DNA of 64,000 nucleotides, from assembly GCF_035083965.1 (NCBI RefSeq), contig NC_089731.1, forward strand, positions 4,813,001-4,877,000. The letters are read 5' to 3'. Source of the DNA: Branchiostoma lanceolatum (taxonomy: Eukaryota > Chordata > Leptocardii > Amphioxiformes > Branchiostomatidae). Below, one piece after another: positions 32,801 through 44,854 of the stretch (the stretch's first letter is position 1; each line of letters starts with the position of its first letter). The notes beneath the pieces were generated by a model. The model had not been told where the DNA came from and ran no database searches. It was given only the letters and a program-made list of their open reading frames with translations. The position numbers and the translations under genes were made by a program.

Positions 32801-35325
32801 CAGACTATCGACGCCTGCTACAATTAGTCCTATTAATACTACATGCTATACACTATGAAATATTGGATACTCCCCGACATTTTTGTTTAGAAGCACTAAG
32901 ACAATTCTAAAGTTGAGACAAACAGAACGTTGATTTCTGTAAGTCTCTGACGTGTACAGACCAACCAGTGTTGTACGTGTTACGCCTCAGGTTATGCACG
33001 CTTATTTGGACAATAGTCCTTTCCTTGCTATCCAAGCAATATACCAGAAAAAAGGTCTTGTTGTTTTTCTGATGGTTGACTTAGTCTTTCTAAATGTTTC
33101 TGTCGACTTAAAAGTGGCTTATGGTATGGTCCAATTCGTCATAGGCCGTGGTACGATTTCGATATCGTACAATCCTTCATCAGGCTGTTACAGACACTCG
33201 AGTTCCTTTCCAATTTGTGTACGGAGCCAAAAATACATGAAGTGGACATTTAACCTTTGAAGACCCCACTAATGATGTTCAACTTGCGCACGCCCTACGC
33301 ACACGGCTCTTTGTTGTATCCGATGGTATCGTGTTGTTGACTAATTTGTCACCAGACTTTGGTTTGCCCAGTGGAGTGCACAGTGCGACTTTTCTTTGAA
33401 GGATTTTTTCTTGGTCGAATTTTGCTCCGAAAGGTACATTTATCTGCTGGGGAAGACAGAAGGATGTGTATTTTGATATTCTGGTCAAAATTTTGTGACC
33501 TTTGCTATGTATTTGTAACCTGTAATTGATCCCTACATGAGATGGACCTGGTTTCTCTCTGGCTGGACTTACCCATTGGGACAGAGGGTGAAATGCTAGT
33601 ATCGTTTCAATGTTTTGTCTGCACCTCTTTAAAAATTGACCGTTTTTATTTTACGTAAACAAACTTGACAAACCTAGTTTTTGTAGTGGGGGTGGAGGTT
33701 TAACATGTATATATAGTTTAATGTGTTTTGAAGATATTGTTATTGTATGGCTTATCCATCTGCTGCAATGGGAGGTCCATTTAATTGGTGGCCCCTCCCC
33801 TTCAGACGACACCTTGAGGGCTGTCATGATCACCTCACTCTTGGGGGTCCAGCGGTTACCATGGGAACTAAGACTGACGTCAGAGAGTTAAATAGGTAGA
33901 AAACACGTGCCCGAGTAAATGCATTCGTCAACGTCAATGCATGCCTTGCCTCTTCTTGCAAACATATACAGCAGTTAATTCATGTATGTAAACCAAACGG
34001 TAGTCAAGAACAACTGTGGTTGAAAATAATTTTAAAACACTAGCTAGAAAAGGACATCATCATCAAGTCATTTAAGGTAAAGAAAAGGACATGAAGGGGA
34101 ATAAGGTGATTTATTGAAATTTATTGAAAGCAAAATTCAAAAAAGGACATATAAACCGACCCTTTGTCGCTGCATCTAAGCAATAGTTACCCTCTTTGTA
34201 ACACGTGTGTAGCAATGCACTCCCCTTCTCTAATCTCAGCTACATACTAATAGTACAACATTGCACTTTGCTACTTTCAATAAAACTTAAGGATGGCAAC
34301 GGTCTTTCTTTATCATGTGCCTTTAACTATAACTATATGCACTGAACATAGAAGTTTCTTATCTTCTTTTTGAAGACAATAGACATGCTAGATAGATATC
34401 AATTTACCCGTGTTTTTGTGGTTTACCTTGCCTGCGGTTATACGTGTGCAGTGAAGTCTGTTGTGCGCAAGTTCTGTGACCTGCCAGTTACCTGGCAGAG
34501 GGCAACGGGATTCCAACAGTTTATGTGACTGATATTTATCCATACACGTACAGAGAAATTATGGCGTGTCTCTTAAATACTTGGAAGATAAGGTCCTTAA
34601 TAGCCTTTAAGTTGCGTGCTGTTGATAAGGACATTACAGTGCTCGCTGTTTCTTTCTTCATCGGTCAACGTGTCTTTCTTGTTCCGTCAAGGACATTCAC
34701 GTTTTTCACGCATGCATAGCCATATAGTTTGCGTATACACTACTTGAGTATTTTCGTAGCGTCTTCCTTACTATAAACGTTCATAAACATTGTTCAGATT
34801 TGGTATTTTTCCTGTTTATTTTTCAGCTGTTGAGATAGTTTGGTGAGGTTACATGAACGTGCTGCGAGAGAATTATGTGTAATTATTGCACATGAGGTGA
34901 TACCAGACAAGTGCCGTGACCTCGGCGAGGTAAACAGCTCTGACGTAGTCAAATGTGAAATTGGCATCCGAACGTCCTTTCGTAAGATGTGTCCTAAAAT
35001 ATAATATTTCATGAGTACAAGAAAAAAGATATTTAACTGTAGAACGTATGAAAATCTTGTTAAGTTATACAGACTTCATGAAGATCTGAATAATCGTACA
35101 TTGTGCAATGAACCACAGTTATCGTTCCGTGCTACAAATAGAATTAGAATGCCCCACCTCCTAATTTTCAATTGACCTTGCTTACATGATGTCACATTAA
35201 TCATCAACACGAACAAGTAACACCCTTGTCATTTCACTGCACGAAATCTAAACTTTAAGAAGACTTAAAGCATGCATAAAGGTTGTGTTTTTTTAAAGAA
35301 AGTATGCTTTACGTAGTCTTAAGAC
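32801..35325. other. Intergenic DNA, no gene recognised
   Basis: The open frame at 32952-33260 (+) shows no known domain. No complete mobile element, RNA gene or exon with good splice sites was found. The repeated word AAAAGGACAT near 34048-34150 is minor. Confidence 0.4.
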
Positions 35326-35329
35326 TTAT

Positions 35330-35830
35330 TTAAGGGACCACCAAAAAGTGGTCACACTGGTCAGGTGGTCCTTATGTAGAGATGGTCACTAGTACAGGTT
35401 TGACTGTGTACCAATGGTCAGGTGGTCCTTATGTACAGGTGGTTACTTGTACAAGTTTTACTGTATATCAATGGCCAGGTCGTGATGTAGAGGCGGACAC
35501 TAGTACACTTATCAATGGTAAGATGGTCCTTGTAAGAGGTGGTCACTAGTACAGGTTTGGCTGTATATCAATTGCCAGGTCATCCTTACGTATAGGTGGT
35601 CACTTATACAGGTTTTACTATTTCACACAGGTACCGCCACCATGTCCCCTAAGATAAAGACCCTGCTGGCGCTGTTTTCCTTCCTGCTGTATGTCCTCTG
35701 CATGCTGGAAACAAAAATCCTTTTCCGGAATTCCCCTTGTGATTTGGTGTTATGGAAATGTTAACACAAACCTATCCAAGGTGGTCCTTATGCGGATGTT
35801 GGCACCTGTACAGGATTGACTATGTAACTC
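35330..35830 (+). repeat. MITE-derived tandem array, about 58-bp period, around the ST8Sia first exon
   Basis: The unit is approximately CAGGTGGTCCTTATGTAGAG, then GTGGTCACTAGTACAGGTTT, then GACTGTATATCAATGGC. Starts occur near 35362, 35420, 35478, 35523 and 35576, with a further unit near 35778 that lies between the two copies of the first exon. The unit is the right-hand part of the TACAGTCAAACCTG MITE (compare 9178-9360), so an element end has expanded into a minisatellite that now abuts a gene start. Confidence 0.75.
35642..35764 (+). pseudogene. Duplicated, apparently dead copy of the ST8Sia first coding exon
   Basis: The 40-codon frame starts [18 protein letters not shown] and then runs to a stop. 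It shares the identical leader ACAGGTACCGCCACCATGTC and the first eight codons with the exon at 35856. It lacks the AG/GT donor present in the downstream copy, so it cannot join to the rest of the gene in the same way. An alternative first exon with a cryptic donor remains possible. Confidence 0.6.
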
Positions 35831-35855
35831 TCTATCTCAAACAGGTACCGCCACC

Positions 35856-38800
35856 ATGTCCCCTAAGATAAAGACCCTGCGGATGGCGCTGTTCTCCTTC
35901 CTCCTGTTCCTGATGACTACGAGTCTGAGGTACACGCTGACCGGCGGTGACGTCAGGGTCAGGATATTCATCGACTCCACACACAAGGACTTCGGGCCAC
36001 CGTTAGCATTACATACATTGTGCATGTGTTTGTTATAATTACGACTCCAGAAAGATAAGTGAAGTATGTATCGTGTACTCCCATTAATGAAGATGTTTCA
36101 ACTAAACAAACAAACAAACAAACAGACCTGCACCCAACCTCTCGTCTTTCACTCTTAATTAAACAAGAAGCATTTGAGGAAAAGGAGGCGAATGGGGTCC
36201 GTGTGTTAATCAAATCGCAAGGAAAGAGAAAATAAAAGCAAGTTGGTGTCTGAAAATACAACATAACTTTGTGAATGAAAGACAAAAAAAGGGAAATAGT
36301 GGTCAGTTGCCTACGAAGTTAACATTTTACGGAACACGTTTATGAGAAAATAATACATGGTTTGACCTTGTAAGTGTCGGACCAGTCAGATGGAAGGTTT
36401 GATCGGACTGGCCTGAGACTTGCAGGGATTAGACTGTTTTGTGAGGCGTTGAGCATTTAACTGAGTCGAATTTTACAAGGAAAAAATAAACATTGTTTAT
36501 ATATTTCTAAAACAGGCCGGAGGTTGCCATACTACTATCCAACTCCGTGAACCACTCAAGAAGGAGCAGAGACATCCTCAATTCCGTCAACAGACAGAAG
36601 TTTACACGTCACGAGTTCAACTCCCGAGCGATACAAATCTTCAGGTATGGTTAATCTCAGGAGATCTTCATTTTAACTAGCTGAATAAATCGTAAACTTG
36701 ATTAAAATCATGGCAATAGTGCAACAAATTAATATCAGGCGTTACAAGAATAAATTTGTTTGTTTTTGTTTCAGAAATCAGCTCAACAGTCAAGTTCACA
36801 CCCCTGAGATATTCGTTCTCACGCAGTCAAACACGCGCCCTGGCGACCGCATACCGTACTTCAGGGGTCGACGTGGCTTCAATATCGACCAAAAGTTACA
36901 CTCGCTGCAGCCACCTGTAAGTATTGCTACTCATTACTCAAGCTAATTGTAGATCCAAATAAGGTCAAAGGCAAGCTAAGGTATACATGTAGTATCTAAT
37001 CTAGACAGACATACATTTAGTTAGTTAGTTATAAAAAAACAAATCGCGGTACGAGGGAAAACCAGATTTTCGCGGTGTTTTGAATACGTGGTTGAAACAA
37101 TTTGGTAGTCCGATCGAGCTCTAAATAGCTCGCTGTATGCATGAACATAGAATCTCCGTGCAAGGGAAGAGTGAGCTTAAGTACACATTTGTAATTTCGA
37201 CGAATTCAAATCAGGTTGCCAAGGCGGTGATGCACTCAAAACCAGTGAGTTTTCATGATTGCATATCATTGTTGTCAATGTTGGAATTCGAAGAAACATA
37301 TCCATTACTCCGATGACAGAGTATAGCGGCCGGTGGAGGCATATTTGACCGCTGTAGCGTGGTGGGGAACAGCGGGATCATGAAGGACAGCGGCTGTGGA
37401 CAGGAGGTAGACGGGGCGGACTTCGTCTTCAGGTGAATTCATTCTGATCGAGCCAGAGGAAAGAAACAAGAGCTTTTAAAAAAAGCTGGCGTTTCGGCTA
37501 CGTTTATAAGTGTGAATTGTCTTTTCCCTTTACTTGAAGTAAAATCTGCCAGAGGAAGTCACTCAAGGGCTGTTCAGTCTATAAGAAAAATTGTCATTTT
37601 GGGAAATGAGTACTGTTTTAATAGAGAAAGGCAGATTGGGGAAAGCAATTTTGAAGTTACGTCACTTAACTTAAGTGCTTTTGAAAAAGCTGGTCTTGGC
37701 CTACAACTTGTACTTATTTGTAAAATGTATAATAGGCTCATTATAAAAGCTATCAATGTAATTATGTACATGGCACGCAATAAAACATAAAATTTGAAAA
37801 AGCACCATTGAATCATCAGCACTATGGTAATTAAGTGAAATAGAAGTTCATAACAGCTAAGGTTCTATCTAAAATGACTACCAAATGTCAAACAAATCAA
37901 CAGCTACCTCATCCGTATTATTCTGGTTTCCGCATTTACAACATTTCTTCCTTATTTTCCTGGGTAATTTTGCTAAAATTCATGAAAATTCCCATAGTTT
38001 TGTGCCGAGGGGCGCCACTTTCCACGTCCGTGTTGTCTGAATGAAGTCGATACTGAACAATGGAGCATTTGCTACTGTAACAAAGAATCGCTGTTTTGCA
38101 AACAACATCAAGAGCCTCTGTTTACATCGGGGATAGAAGTTTAGTGGCGAGTGTTTTGCAAGAATCATCTTACCGCGCATAGGAGCCGCTGCACGGTATT
38201 TTCCATTACAATAAACAGAAAAATTCGAATGCCGGGTTTGGAATCTATGAAGTCCTGTTCATAAGACAAAGGCCTTGTATATATTAAATGAATATTTAAA
38301 AATAACAAATATAAAATATTTCTTTATTTATTAATGAAAAAAAATGATATTCATAAATATGATATTGATAGATTAATATAATATCAATATATATTTTTGA
38401 TATTCAATATCTAAAAAGAAAAAAGAACCAATCCATGCACGGAGACGAACCCGGATCTTCTGGGTCCGAAGTGCTTCGCGTTGCCAGATCGGCCAAGCTG
38501 CGGTACGTAACTATTCATCCTGGACGTAATGCTATAACCTCACTATATGGTATCATTTATGCCGATTTTTGGTCGTTTTCTTGACGAAATCATTTTTTTT
38601 CTTCTGCAATCTTGTGGAATAGATGTAATATGGTCATTTTTCAGGATATCAAAGTCCGAAACCACAATGCAATGATATTTCCGAACAGTTGTAGCAGTTA
38701 CATGCGGTCGCCGTCCTGTGTCACATGCAAATCTAGCCTGCCTGCATTTTCGTGCTCTCTTGCCATATAAGGCAACGGCTATACAAGGATTTGAGAACGT

Positions 38801-40809
38801 ATTGCCATATAAGGTGTTATTGTGTGCGACACAGTGTTGAACCAAGCTTCCCTGGTTCCTTCCTTGCATGCTTGAAGGTAAAAGCCAGGACAATGCGTTC
38901 CGGCGCGCATGCGCCGAAACGCAAAAAACTACTGTTTGTCATGAACTATCAGCTATGAGGCTTTTGAATCTGCATATTTCCTTTTTGTTATCAGACGCGT
39001 CTTACCGATTTGGCACTGATCTAGAATAAGGAAAATTAATATCCCCAATGCGTTTTCATAAACCGGCTGTAGCTAAACCCAAACAATCCTGCATTTTCAA
39101 CATTACCAAGAAGCGAGATGAAGTCGAACCTATATGCTAGACTTCCAATACTTGCACCAAAATGTGTATGTTTGTAAACATGCCATTGTTGTGACCTGTA
39201 CTCAGCTCAGTTGAGAAAATATGTACAATGAAGGTCTCCATTCAATATTCCATATAATGAAGGTCTTCATTATTGATAATCTAATTGTAACATTGTAGAA
39301 AAATAGAAAAACCAACAATCGTAAATGTTACTCTAGAAGTCATTCTACAACCGTTACGTTAACATTATGTACATGTTTTCACCGAAATGAATCGATCCCA
39401 ATACCGCTCTGCAGGTTGAACCTGTTCCCGACCGTTCCCAAGTTCACGGACGACACGGGGGCCAGAACGCATCTAGTCACGTGTGATGGCGTCACGCTCA
39501 ACAAAAAGTAACACTACAGTTTGTATAGTTACATCTTTAGACTGGCACCCATCTAGGATAAACATGCACTCAAATGGCACTTAACATAAATGGCATGTAG
39601 AAGAGACTGTCTAAAGTTGTAATGTTTCTTTCATTCAGATAAAATGCTTCTAACTATGTAGCAAGTAATATCGATAATGTCCTAATCGTTCCTCTACTTC
39701 TAATGTTCCTTTCTAAAGTATACAATATGATGTAAATGAACCTTTAAATAACTTAAACACAAAAGGGCAGAAATAAAGTAATTTGCGAACGTGCAAAACT
39801 TTTATCACTTTTTCAAAACACTCCATATTCATTTTTGCTTTCAGTTCGTTCAGTCTGTTTTGCAAGTTGTCTCGGGATCCTCTTCTATTTTTCCAACTTG
39901 ATCTAACCTGTCGATATGTCCGCAGATTCTTAAACCTAGGAGAACCACGGTGGAGGCAAGCCTTCCAGAACTACGTGACGAACAGCCGTTACGGGCCGGT
40001 CCTGATCCTCACGTCGCCGTTCAGTTCGCGCGAACACACCCAGAAGCTGCTGGACCTGCAGAGAACGGTCCATGATCAGCTGGGGATGAGAGCGACCGTG
40101 GTGCTGGGACATCCCGTGCACCGGAACGCGACCGTGGAGTACTGGCACAGGGCTGGACTGGGGAGGACTATGTCTAACGGTGAGACACAGCATATACTGG
40201 CAATGCGAAATATCTTAGCTACACAACTATATGGGATTGTACATGCCGACGTTTCGGCAACTTTCGGCTACGTTGATTTCCGTCTCGTTAGCGGCCGTTG
40301 CCATATGAAACGGTCGATGCCATATCGCATTACGGTACGTAGACAAATCCCTAATAATTGCGCGATGATCGACAGAGTAACGAGTGTAGTATACATATTA
40401 CTACCGAAAATGCCATTTAGAGCTCGCAGACTCGTGGACCGATCGATTTTTCTGCTGTGTGATAGGGGTGACAGTAATTGAGTTTCAACTTAGTTTGAAG
40501 AGTTTCATCTCTAAGGCGTATTACTACACATGACGACAGCGACCTCTTACGACGTTCTCTCTCACTGTAGGTTTCTACCTGGTGAGTTCGGCGCTGTCCC
40601 TGTGTAACCAGGTCACGGTGTTCGGGTTCTGGCCCTTCACGGAGGACAAGCAAGGGCGGCCCGTGGACTTCCACTTGGCCCAGGACATGTGGCCTCACCT
40701 CTCACACGAGCAGGGCGAGGACAGCCTGAACAGAATGCGGACGGAATTTCAGATGTTACAAGAGTTGGACAGACTAGGTCTACTGAGGCTTGTGACAGAC
40801 CCATGTTGA
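35856..40809 (+). CDS. Alpha-2,8-sialyltransferase family protein (ST8Sia-like, GT29)
   Basis: Seven exons (35856-35929, 36516-36644, 36775-36916, 37320-37432, 39415-39507, 39926-40179, 40571-40809) join in frame to 347 aa, the usual size for ST8Sia. A short basic N-terminus precedes a hydrophobic signal-anchor (about 9-23), as in Golgi type II enzymes. The L-sialylmotif is at 127-153: [20 protein letters not shown] then DFVFR. The S-sialylmotif is at about 270-291: [20 protein letters not shown]. The family transfers sialic acid from CMP-sialate to sialylated acceptors in the Golgi. At the VS motif, where ST8Sia enzymes have a catalytic His (HRMPLEF-like), this protein reads NRMRTEF with Asn322, and the motif III HYYD-like site reads HLAQD. 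Activity may be altered or lost. Exon 1 has an ideal Kozak context, but its donor (GAG/GTACAC) is the weakest join. Confidence 0.88.
38280..38420. repeat. Very AT-rich stretch with TGATATT/AATATCA inverted words
   Basis: A run composed almost wholly of A and T, with repeated TTGATATT and AATATCAATAT words, in the long fourth intron of the sialyltransferase gene. No other content. Confidence 0.7.
38430..38515 (-). mobile_element. tRNA-like sequence (SINE head or tRNA pseudogene), reverse orientation
   Basis: The minus strand reads CAGCTTGGCCGATCTGGCAA, then CGCGAAGCACTTCGGACCCA, then GATCCGGGTTCGTCTCCG, giving a recognisable D-arm region and a B box (GGGTTCGTCTCC). The acceptor stem does not pair, so I do not call a functional tRNA. 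Confidence 0.45.
38725..38914. promoter_or_regulatory. Candidate enhancer: octamer, two CArG boxes, NRF1-type palindrome
   Basis: Within 190 bp of the sialyltransferase intron stand a perfect POU octamer ATGCAAAT (38725-38732), two identical perfect CArG boxes CCATATAAGG (38763-38772 and 38805-38814, 42 bp apart, about four helical turns) and the palindrome GCGCATGCGC (38905-38914), the NRF1 core. The surroundings are less AT-rich than the flanking intron. Function is inferred from motifs only. Confidence 0.4.
39105..39290 (+). mobile_element. LINE 3' end fragment
   Basis: AAGAAGCGAGATGAAGTCGA, TGTTGTGACCTGTACTCAGC and TACAATGAAGGTCTCCATTC correspond in order to the 3' end of the LINE at 27137-27560. 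It has diverged and lies in a sialyltransferase intron. Confidence 0.6.
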
Positions 40810-40859
40810 ATTGATCCGGTCACTGCTGCAGTACTGTAGAACGGAACTAGCTGTAGCCA

Positions 40860-41140
40860 TGATCAATCGAAAATGGTCACAGTACACAAGAGGTGACTAC
40901 AAAAGGTCACTACTTCAAGCCTTGCGTCACTTATTGCTTGTGGTCGAATTGACCTTTTCTATATAGGTCACCTGACCATAGTGGCTAAATTGGCTTAGTC
41001 TCTCGAGTGACCACTATAGACAGGTTTGACTGTATAGTATAGACAGGATATTCGATGTGAAGAAAGCTCTACCAAAAGCTTAGGTGACCACAGTGGCCAG
41101 GTGGTCTCCGTGTAGAGGTGGTCACTTGTACATGTTTGGC
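40860..41140. mobile_element. Decayed TACAGTCAAACCTG-family element(s)
   Basis: CACTATAGACAGGTTTGACT GTATAG near 41015 and GGTGGTCTCCGTGTAGAGG, GTGGTCACTTGTACATGTTT and GGCTGTGTAG near 41100 are the right-end words of this family, present twice. They follow directly after the sialyltransferase stop codon, in its 3' UTR or flank. Confidence 0.55.
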
Positions 41141-41238
41141 TGTGTAGTGATCATGAAGTAAGGCAGGTACCTCTTCAATAGATAGTTTATCTAACAAGAT
41201 GGACTATGTTCGCAGTCGCCGACGTGTGCCTCTGAAAT

Positions 41239-41441
41239 AGCCTCCACCAGGCCTTCCTATGGGGATGGATAGTAGAATTCGGCAAAAAAAGGGAATAATT
41301 TATTAGTAGAGCGCAGGCGGGAAGGGAGAGTCAGTCCACGGTAAAGTTGATATTTCCCCCGCCAATGAAAACCTCTGGTGGCCAAACTTCCTTGGCAAAT
41401 ACTCTCCCTATAGCCGGCGTGGTTATTCAGGTAGAGACTAC
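41239..41441. mobile_element. MITE, CTCTACCAG family, opposite orientation
   Basis: Begins AGCCTCCACCAGGCCTTCCT and ends CAGGTAGAGACTACC. Internal ACTCTCCCTATAGCCGGCGT is the reverse complement of the CGCCGGCTATAGGGAGA word at 11400. It lies between the convergent sialyltransferase and SPR genes. Confidence 0.75.
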
Positions 41442-42110
41442 CACTGAAGCTGGTGCAGTACGCTGCACATGAGGGGCGGTCACTGACGGACTGACCGCGG
41501 TAAAAACGTCTTCAGTGTTGTAGACACGAACTGTCTGATGAAATGTTGCAAATATGTCATAGACAAGCCACAAAGTCACACGATAATCCACCCATGTTAC
41601 TGTTTATTTTCAGACTCTGTTGACACGGGAAAATAAGTTATAGCTAATACCTGCGGGTCCAAGTAACAAATAAAAACAGAACAAACAGCTGAATATCGTC
41701 TCTTCCCTTATTATCGTAAGACCACACACAGTACGTATGGTTAACTTTGTGCTAAGGCACCTTCAATACAGTCAGTACCCCTTCCCCTCGGCACATTGGC
41801 ACTAAGTTATGTACTGTAGCGCTAGCAGCTTTTCCAGCATTAACAAAATAACCACAAAAAAAGAGAGAAAGAGATCACAAAGTCTTCCTCTCTATCAACT
41901 GAAACAAGAGGTACAATCTGTGTGTGTCTGTAGCTAGCTACGTTAGAGGCACTCTCGTGAGATAAAAGGTTGTATACCGACTACCATGCCCACTACTAGC
42001 ACCAAACTAGGCACAGCCTCATTACTCGAAAGGGTACCTACTGGCTGAACTTCAAGGTGAATATTCAAGGTGAATATATAAATACACAGGATAGAATAGA
42101 TGATACTCTT
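41442..42110. other. Convergent intergenic region between ST8Sia-like and SPR
   Basis: AATAAA near 41667 on the plus strand and TTTATT near 41601 (AATAAA on the minus strand) could end the two converging transcripts, which would then overlap slightly. Nothing else was recognised. Confidence 0.35.
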
Positions 42111-42116
42111 AAATGT

Positions 42117-43826
42117 TCAATCATAAAAGTCAATATGACTTCCGCTCTCGAACTTGTTATCTTGGAGAAGTTTGACCATCTTCTTGGTGGACACGTCGGG
42201 ATCCAGGGCCGTCCGGTTCTTAGACAAACCGACGAAGAACGCGCGGATGTCTGGGTCCGCAGTCTTCTTCCTAATAAGGACATGAAAAAAGAGACCTCAT
42301 CATCATTTTACATCGCTTGCAATGTATAATACAATCGAAGAGCTGAATCTTATCCAAATGTTTTCTTATCATAGCAAAAAAAAGCTGCAGTTTTTTTCCA
42401 GAGTTAGAATATTATCTTGAACTTTAAGCTCAAACCTGGTTAGATTTCGTGCTCAAAATGATATAATCTTTCAACAGTTTTGATAAAACTTCTTCCAACT
42501 TACGCTGCCTCCTCCACCATTTCCGTCTGTAGCGGGCCGGGCGCGTAGCTGAGGACTCTAACGGCAGGCTGTTCCTGGGCTAGCACCTGTAGGAAAAATT
42601 GTAGTTTAATGCATCATTGTTCACGAGGTCCACAGGATAATGCCGCAGAAGGACGGATAGCAGCTGTTTTACCCATGGCAAGTGCTGGCGTATTGCGTGT
42701 ACGCAAGCTGGCAACGAGTGCAATAAAAAAAAAAACGAGCCAATGTAAATGTCATGAGCACGAAAACATAGGGGGAAGAAATAAACCAAGATCATAAAGG
42801 AAATCATAAATCTAAAGTCGCTAGGAAGTAGGAACAAAGGCCATACCTTGAATATCATGTCTCTCGCCGCCTTCCCGCCACAGTACAGCCCCCAGGACTT
42901 GAAGGGTTGCAGCGCGCAGAGGGAAGTGATGTTAACCACCGTCCGCCGCACGATCGACTCGGTAGCGGAGAAAAACTGGGAGTTCAAGCACAGAACGCTA
43001 CTAACGTTCAGCTGGTAGTAGTCGGTGATGACTTTAGGGTCGGATAGTTCTGATGTCAGCTTAGAAACGTCACCTAGCGAACCTGCGTAAAATTGCAATG
43101 ATGAAAAAGATGAATAGCTTCATATTTAAACTAGAAAAATAAACAAGAACGATACGTCAGGCTCGAAATCTGATTTGATTGAAAAGGTCACGTGGTTTAT
43201 TTGACGGTTGACGTTGCAATAGCGCTGCCTTTGACATGTACATGTTTGCTAAACCAAAAATCTGTCGTAAGTTGCAAAAATAAGCTACGCGTTTCCTGCT
43301 ATATTGCTTTATTTTGCCGATTAATAGCAGGTAAATCAAAGCGTTGGACGGTTGGTCGCATTGCTAAAACCTGCACGGTGACTCTCTATTAAAGAGCCAC
43401 GCCCACTGTGTGCTCCGTGCGGAATCATACTGTACTGCACAGTGAGACCATTGTTTTGAACTCGACAGCTGGTTGACTGAGCATACACTATCAAAGCACA
43501 ACAACGTACAAGTACATACCTGCATTGTGGATGATCATGGCATGTTTGAAACTGCCCGGGGAGGGTACGTCGCAGATCCGCTTGTGAAGCTCGTCGCTGT
43601 ACGGCCCTGCTATGTCCCCTGCCACGATCTTCACCGTCACATGGGGCGCCACAGACTCGATTTTCTTCTTCGTTTCGTTGAGACCGTCCTCCCCTCTGGC
43701 TGTGATCACAATGAGAGAACCGTCCCCGACTGTCTCAGCCAGGTTGATGGCCACAGCCTGTCCGAGCCCTTTGCTGGCGCCGGTGACAACACAGAAAGTC
43801 GCGACTTTCATGTCGGCAGCCGCCAT
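42117..43826 (-). CDS. SPR: Sepiapterin reductase
   Basis: Four minus-strand exons (43520-43826, 42847-43082, 42504-42586, 42117-42270) join in frame to 259 aa, close to the roughly 260 aa of animal SPR. The Rossmann dinucleotide motif TGASKGLG is at 15-22, the HNAG motif around 100-103 is followed by SLGDVSK, and the catalytic Ser156, Tyr169 and Lys173 sit in NITSLCALQPF and YCGGKAARDM. The C-terminus HIDFYD matches the substrate-binding tail with its Asp. SPR is a cytosolic NADPH-dependent short-chain reductase that makes the last reduction to tetrahydrobiopterin, the cofactor of aromatic amino-acid hydroxylases and nitric oxide synthase. The ATG at 43826 has a good context (ATCATGG). All catalytic residues are present. 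Convergent with the sialyltransferase gene. Confidence 0.95.
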
Positions 43827-44854
43827 GATTTCCACTGACCTGTGACCTCACAATGTGGGGAAAATACGTAATACGTCAGTGTGTGTTCGTTATATCGGTT
43901 TTGAATAGCTACAAAGTTGTTTCAACGTCTTGAAAACTCTAACGTAGATATAACATTAACCTATGCTGCTAAGATATTTCTTAAATATCGAAATGATAAT
44001 CGTAAATTAATTTTTCCAAGACTTTTAAGCAAAAGGAAAACCAGCACGCTTTATCAATGCACCACCCCGAAGTTAGATTGAAGTTGTTGACCAAAAAATG
44101 ATCCACCCATTGCCTTGAGAAGAACGCTCAGGTATGTTACGCGAAATGGGTTTGAAAGCCTTTCCCGTTCCACACGACTTGTGTTCGTGCCTTTTTTCTC
44201 CCAGTTTGGATCTGATATCCACGGCTTTGGGCGGCGCCATTGTTTACTGCTGGATATATCGGTAACCGTGTTCCTCTGTAATAATGACATTGACTAAATA
44301 GAACTCTCACATCGCAAGTGGAGCGCGGCCTAGTACCCCCTTCGAGCGATTCTTGTATAGCAACGTTGGAAAACGATACTCTGCTATTCTCCAAACTACC
44401 ACAAGTGATCTAAAACACACTTTATTTCATGTTTATGTAATTTTCCTAATTTTCCCACGTCTACAGACTATAGGAAGACTACAGAATGTACAATCATCAC
44501 AAAACCCACACAGAATCGTTCTTTTTTGCCTTCCACTTAAAAAAAAGTAATACCTAACAAGTAATTGTATCCTTTTAGAAATCATATTAGAATTGTCATG
44601 TGTTATCGTTCTTCTTTTATTTTCTTCTGCTACTTGCGATTAGCCTTAGAGCATGCAATAAACGTATTGCCACTAGTAGCTATCATCAGAATTCAAGGAA
44701 AAGCTTTTACAGAGCTGATATTTATGACCTCCTCTACACCAACACGATATTTTTGTACAGTGATCTTATAAAATCATACCCTATTTTTCACTCATCTACC
44801 ATGATGCGATTTAAAACAGCTATTTACTGTACTTTGATGTAATTTACGGGGTTA
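43827..44854. other. Upstream region of SPR, no gene recognised
   Basis: About 1 kb between SPR and the small ORF at 44855. Open frames at 44054-44394 on both strands overlap each other and have no family similarity. Confidence 0.4.

Noticed and set aside
32952..33260. 102-codon plus-strand ORF
   Set aside because: Hydrophobic but with no family similarity or gene context.
38430..38515. Possible functional tRNA gene on the minus strand
   Set aside because: D-arm and B-box regions are recognisable but the acceptor stem does not pair; a SINE head or pseudogene is more likely.
42580..42797. Continuation of the SPR exon ORF past 42847
   Set aside because: A clear GTATGG donor ends the exon after MIFK and the next exon restores the SPR sequence; the extension is intron read-through.
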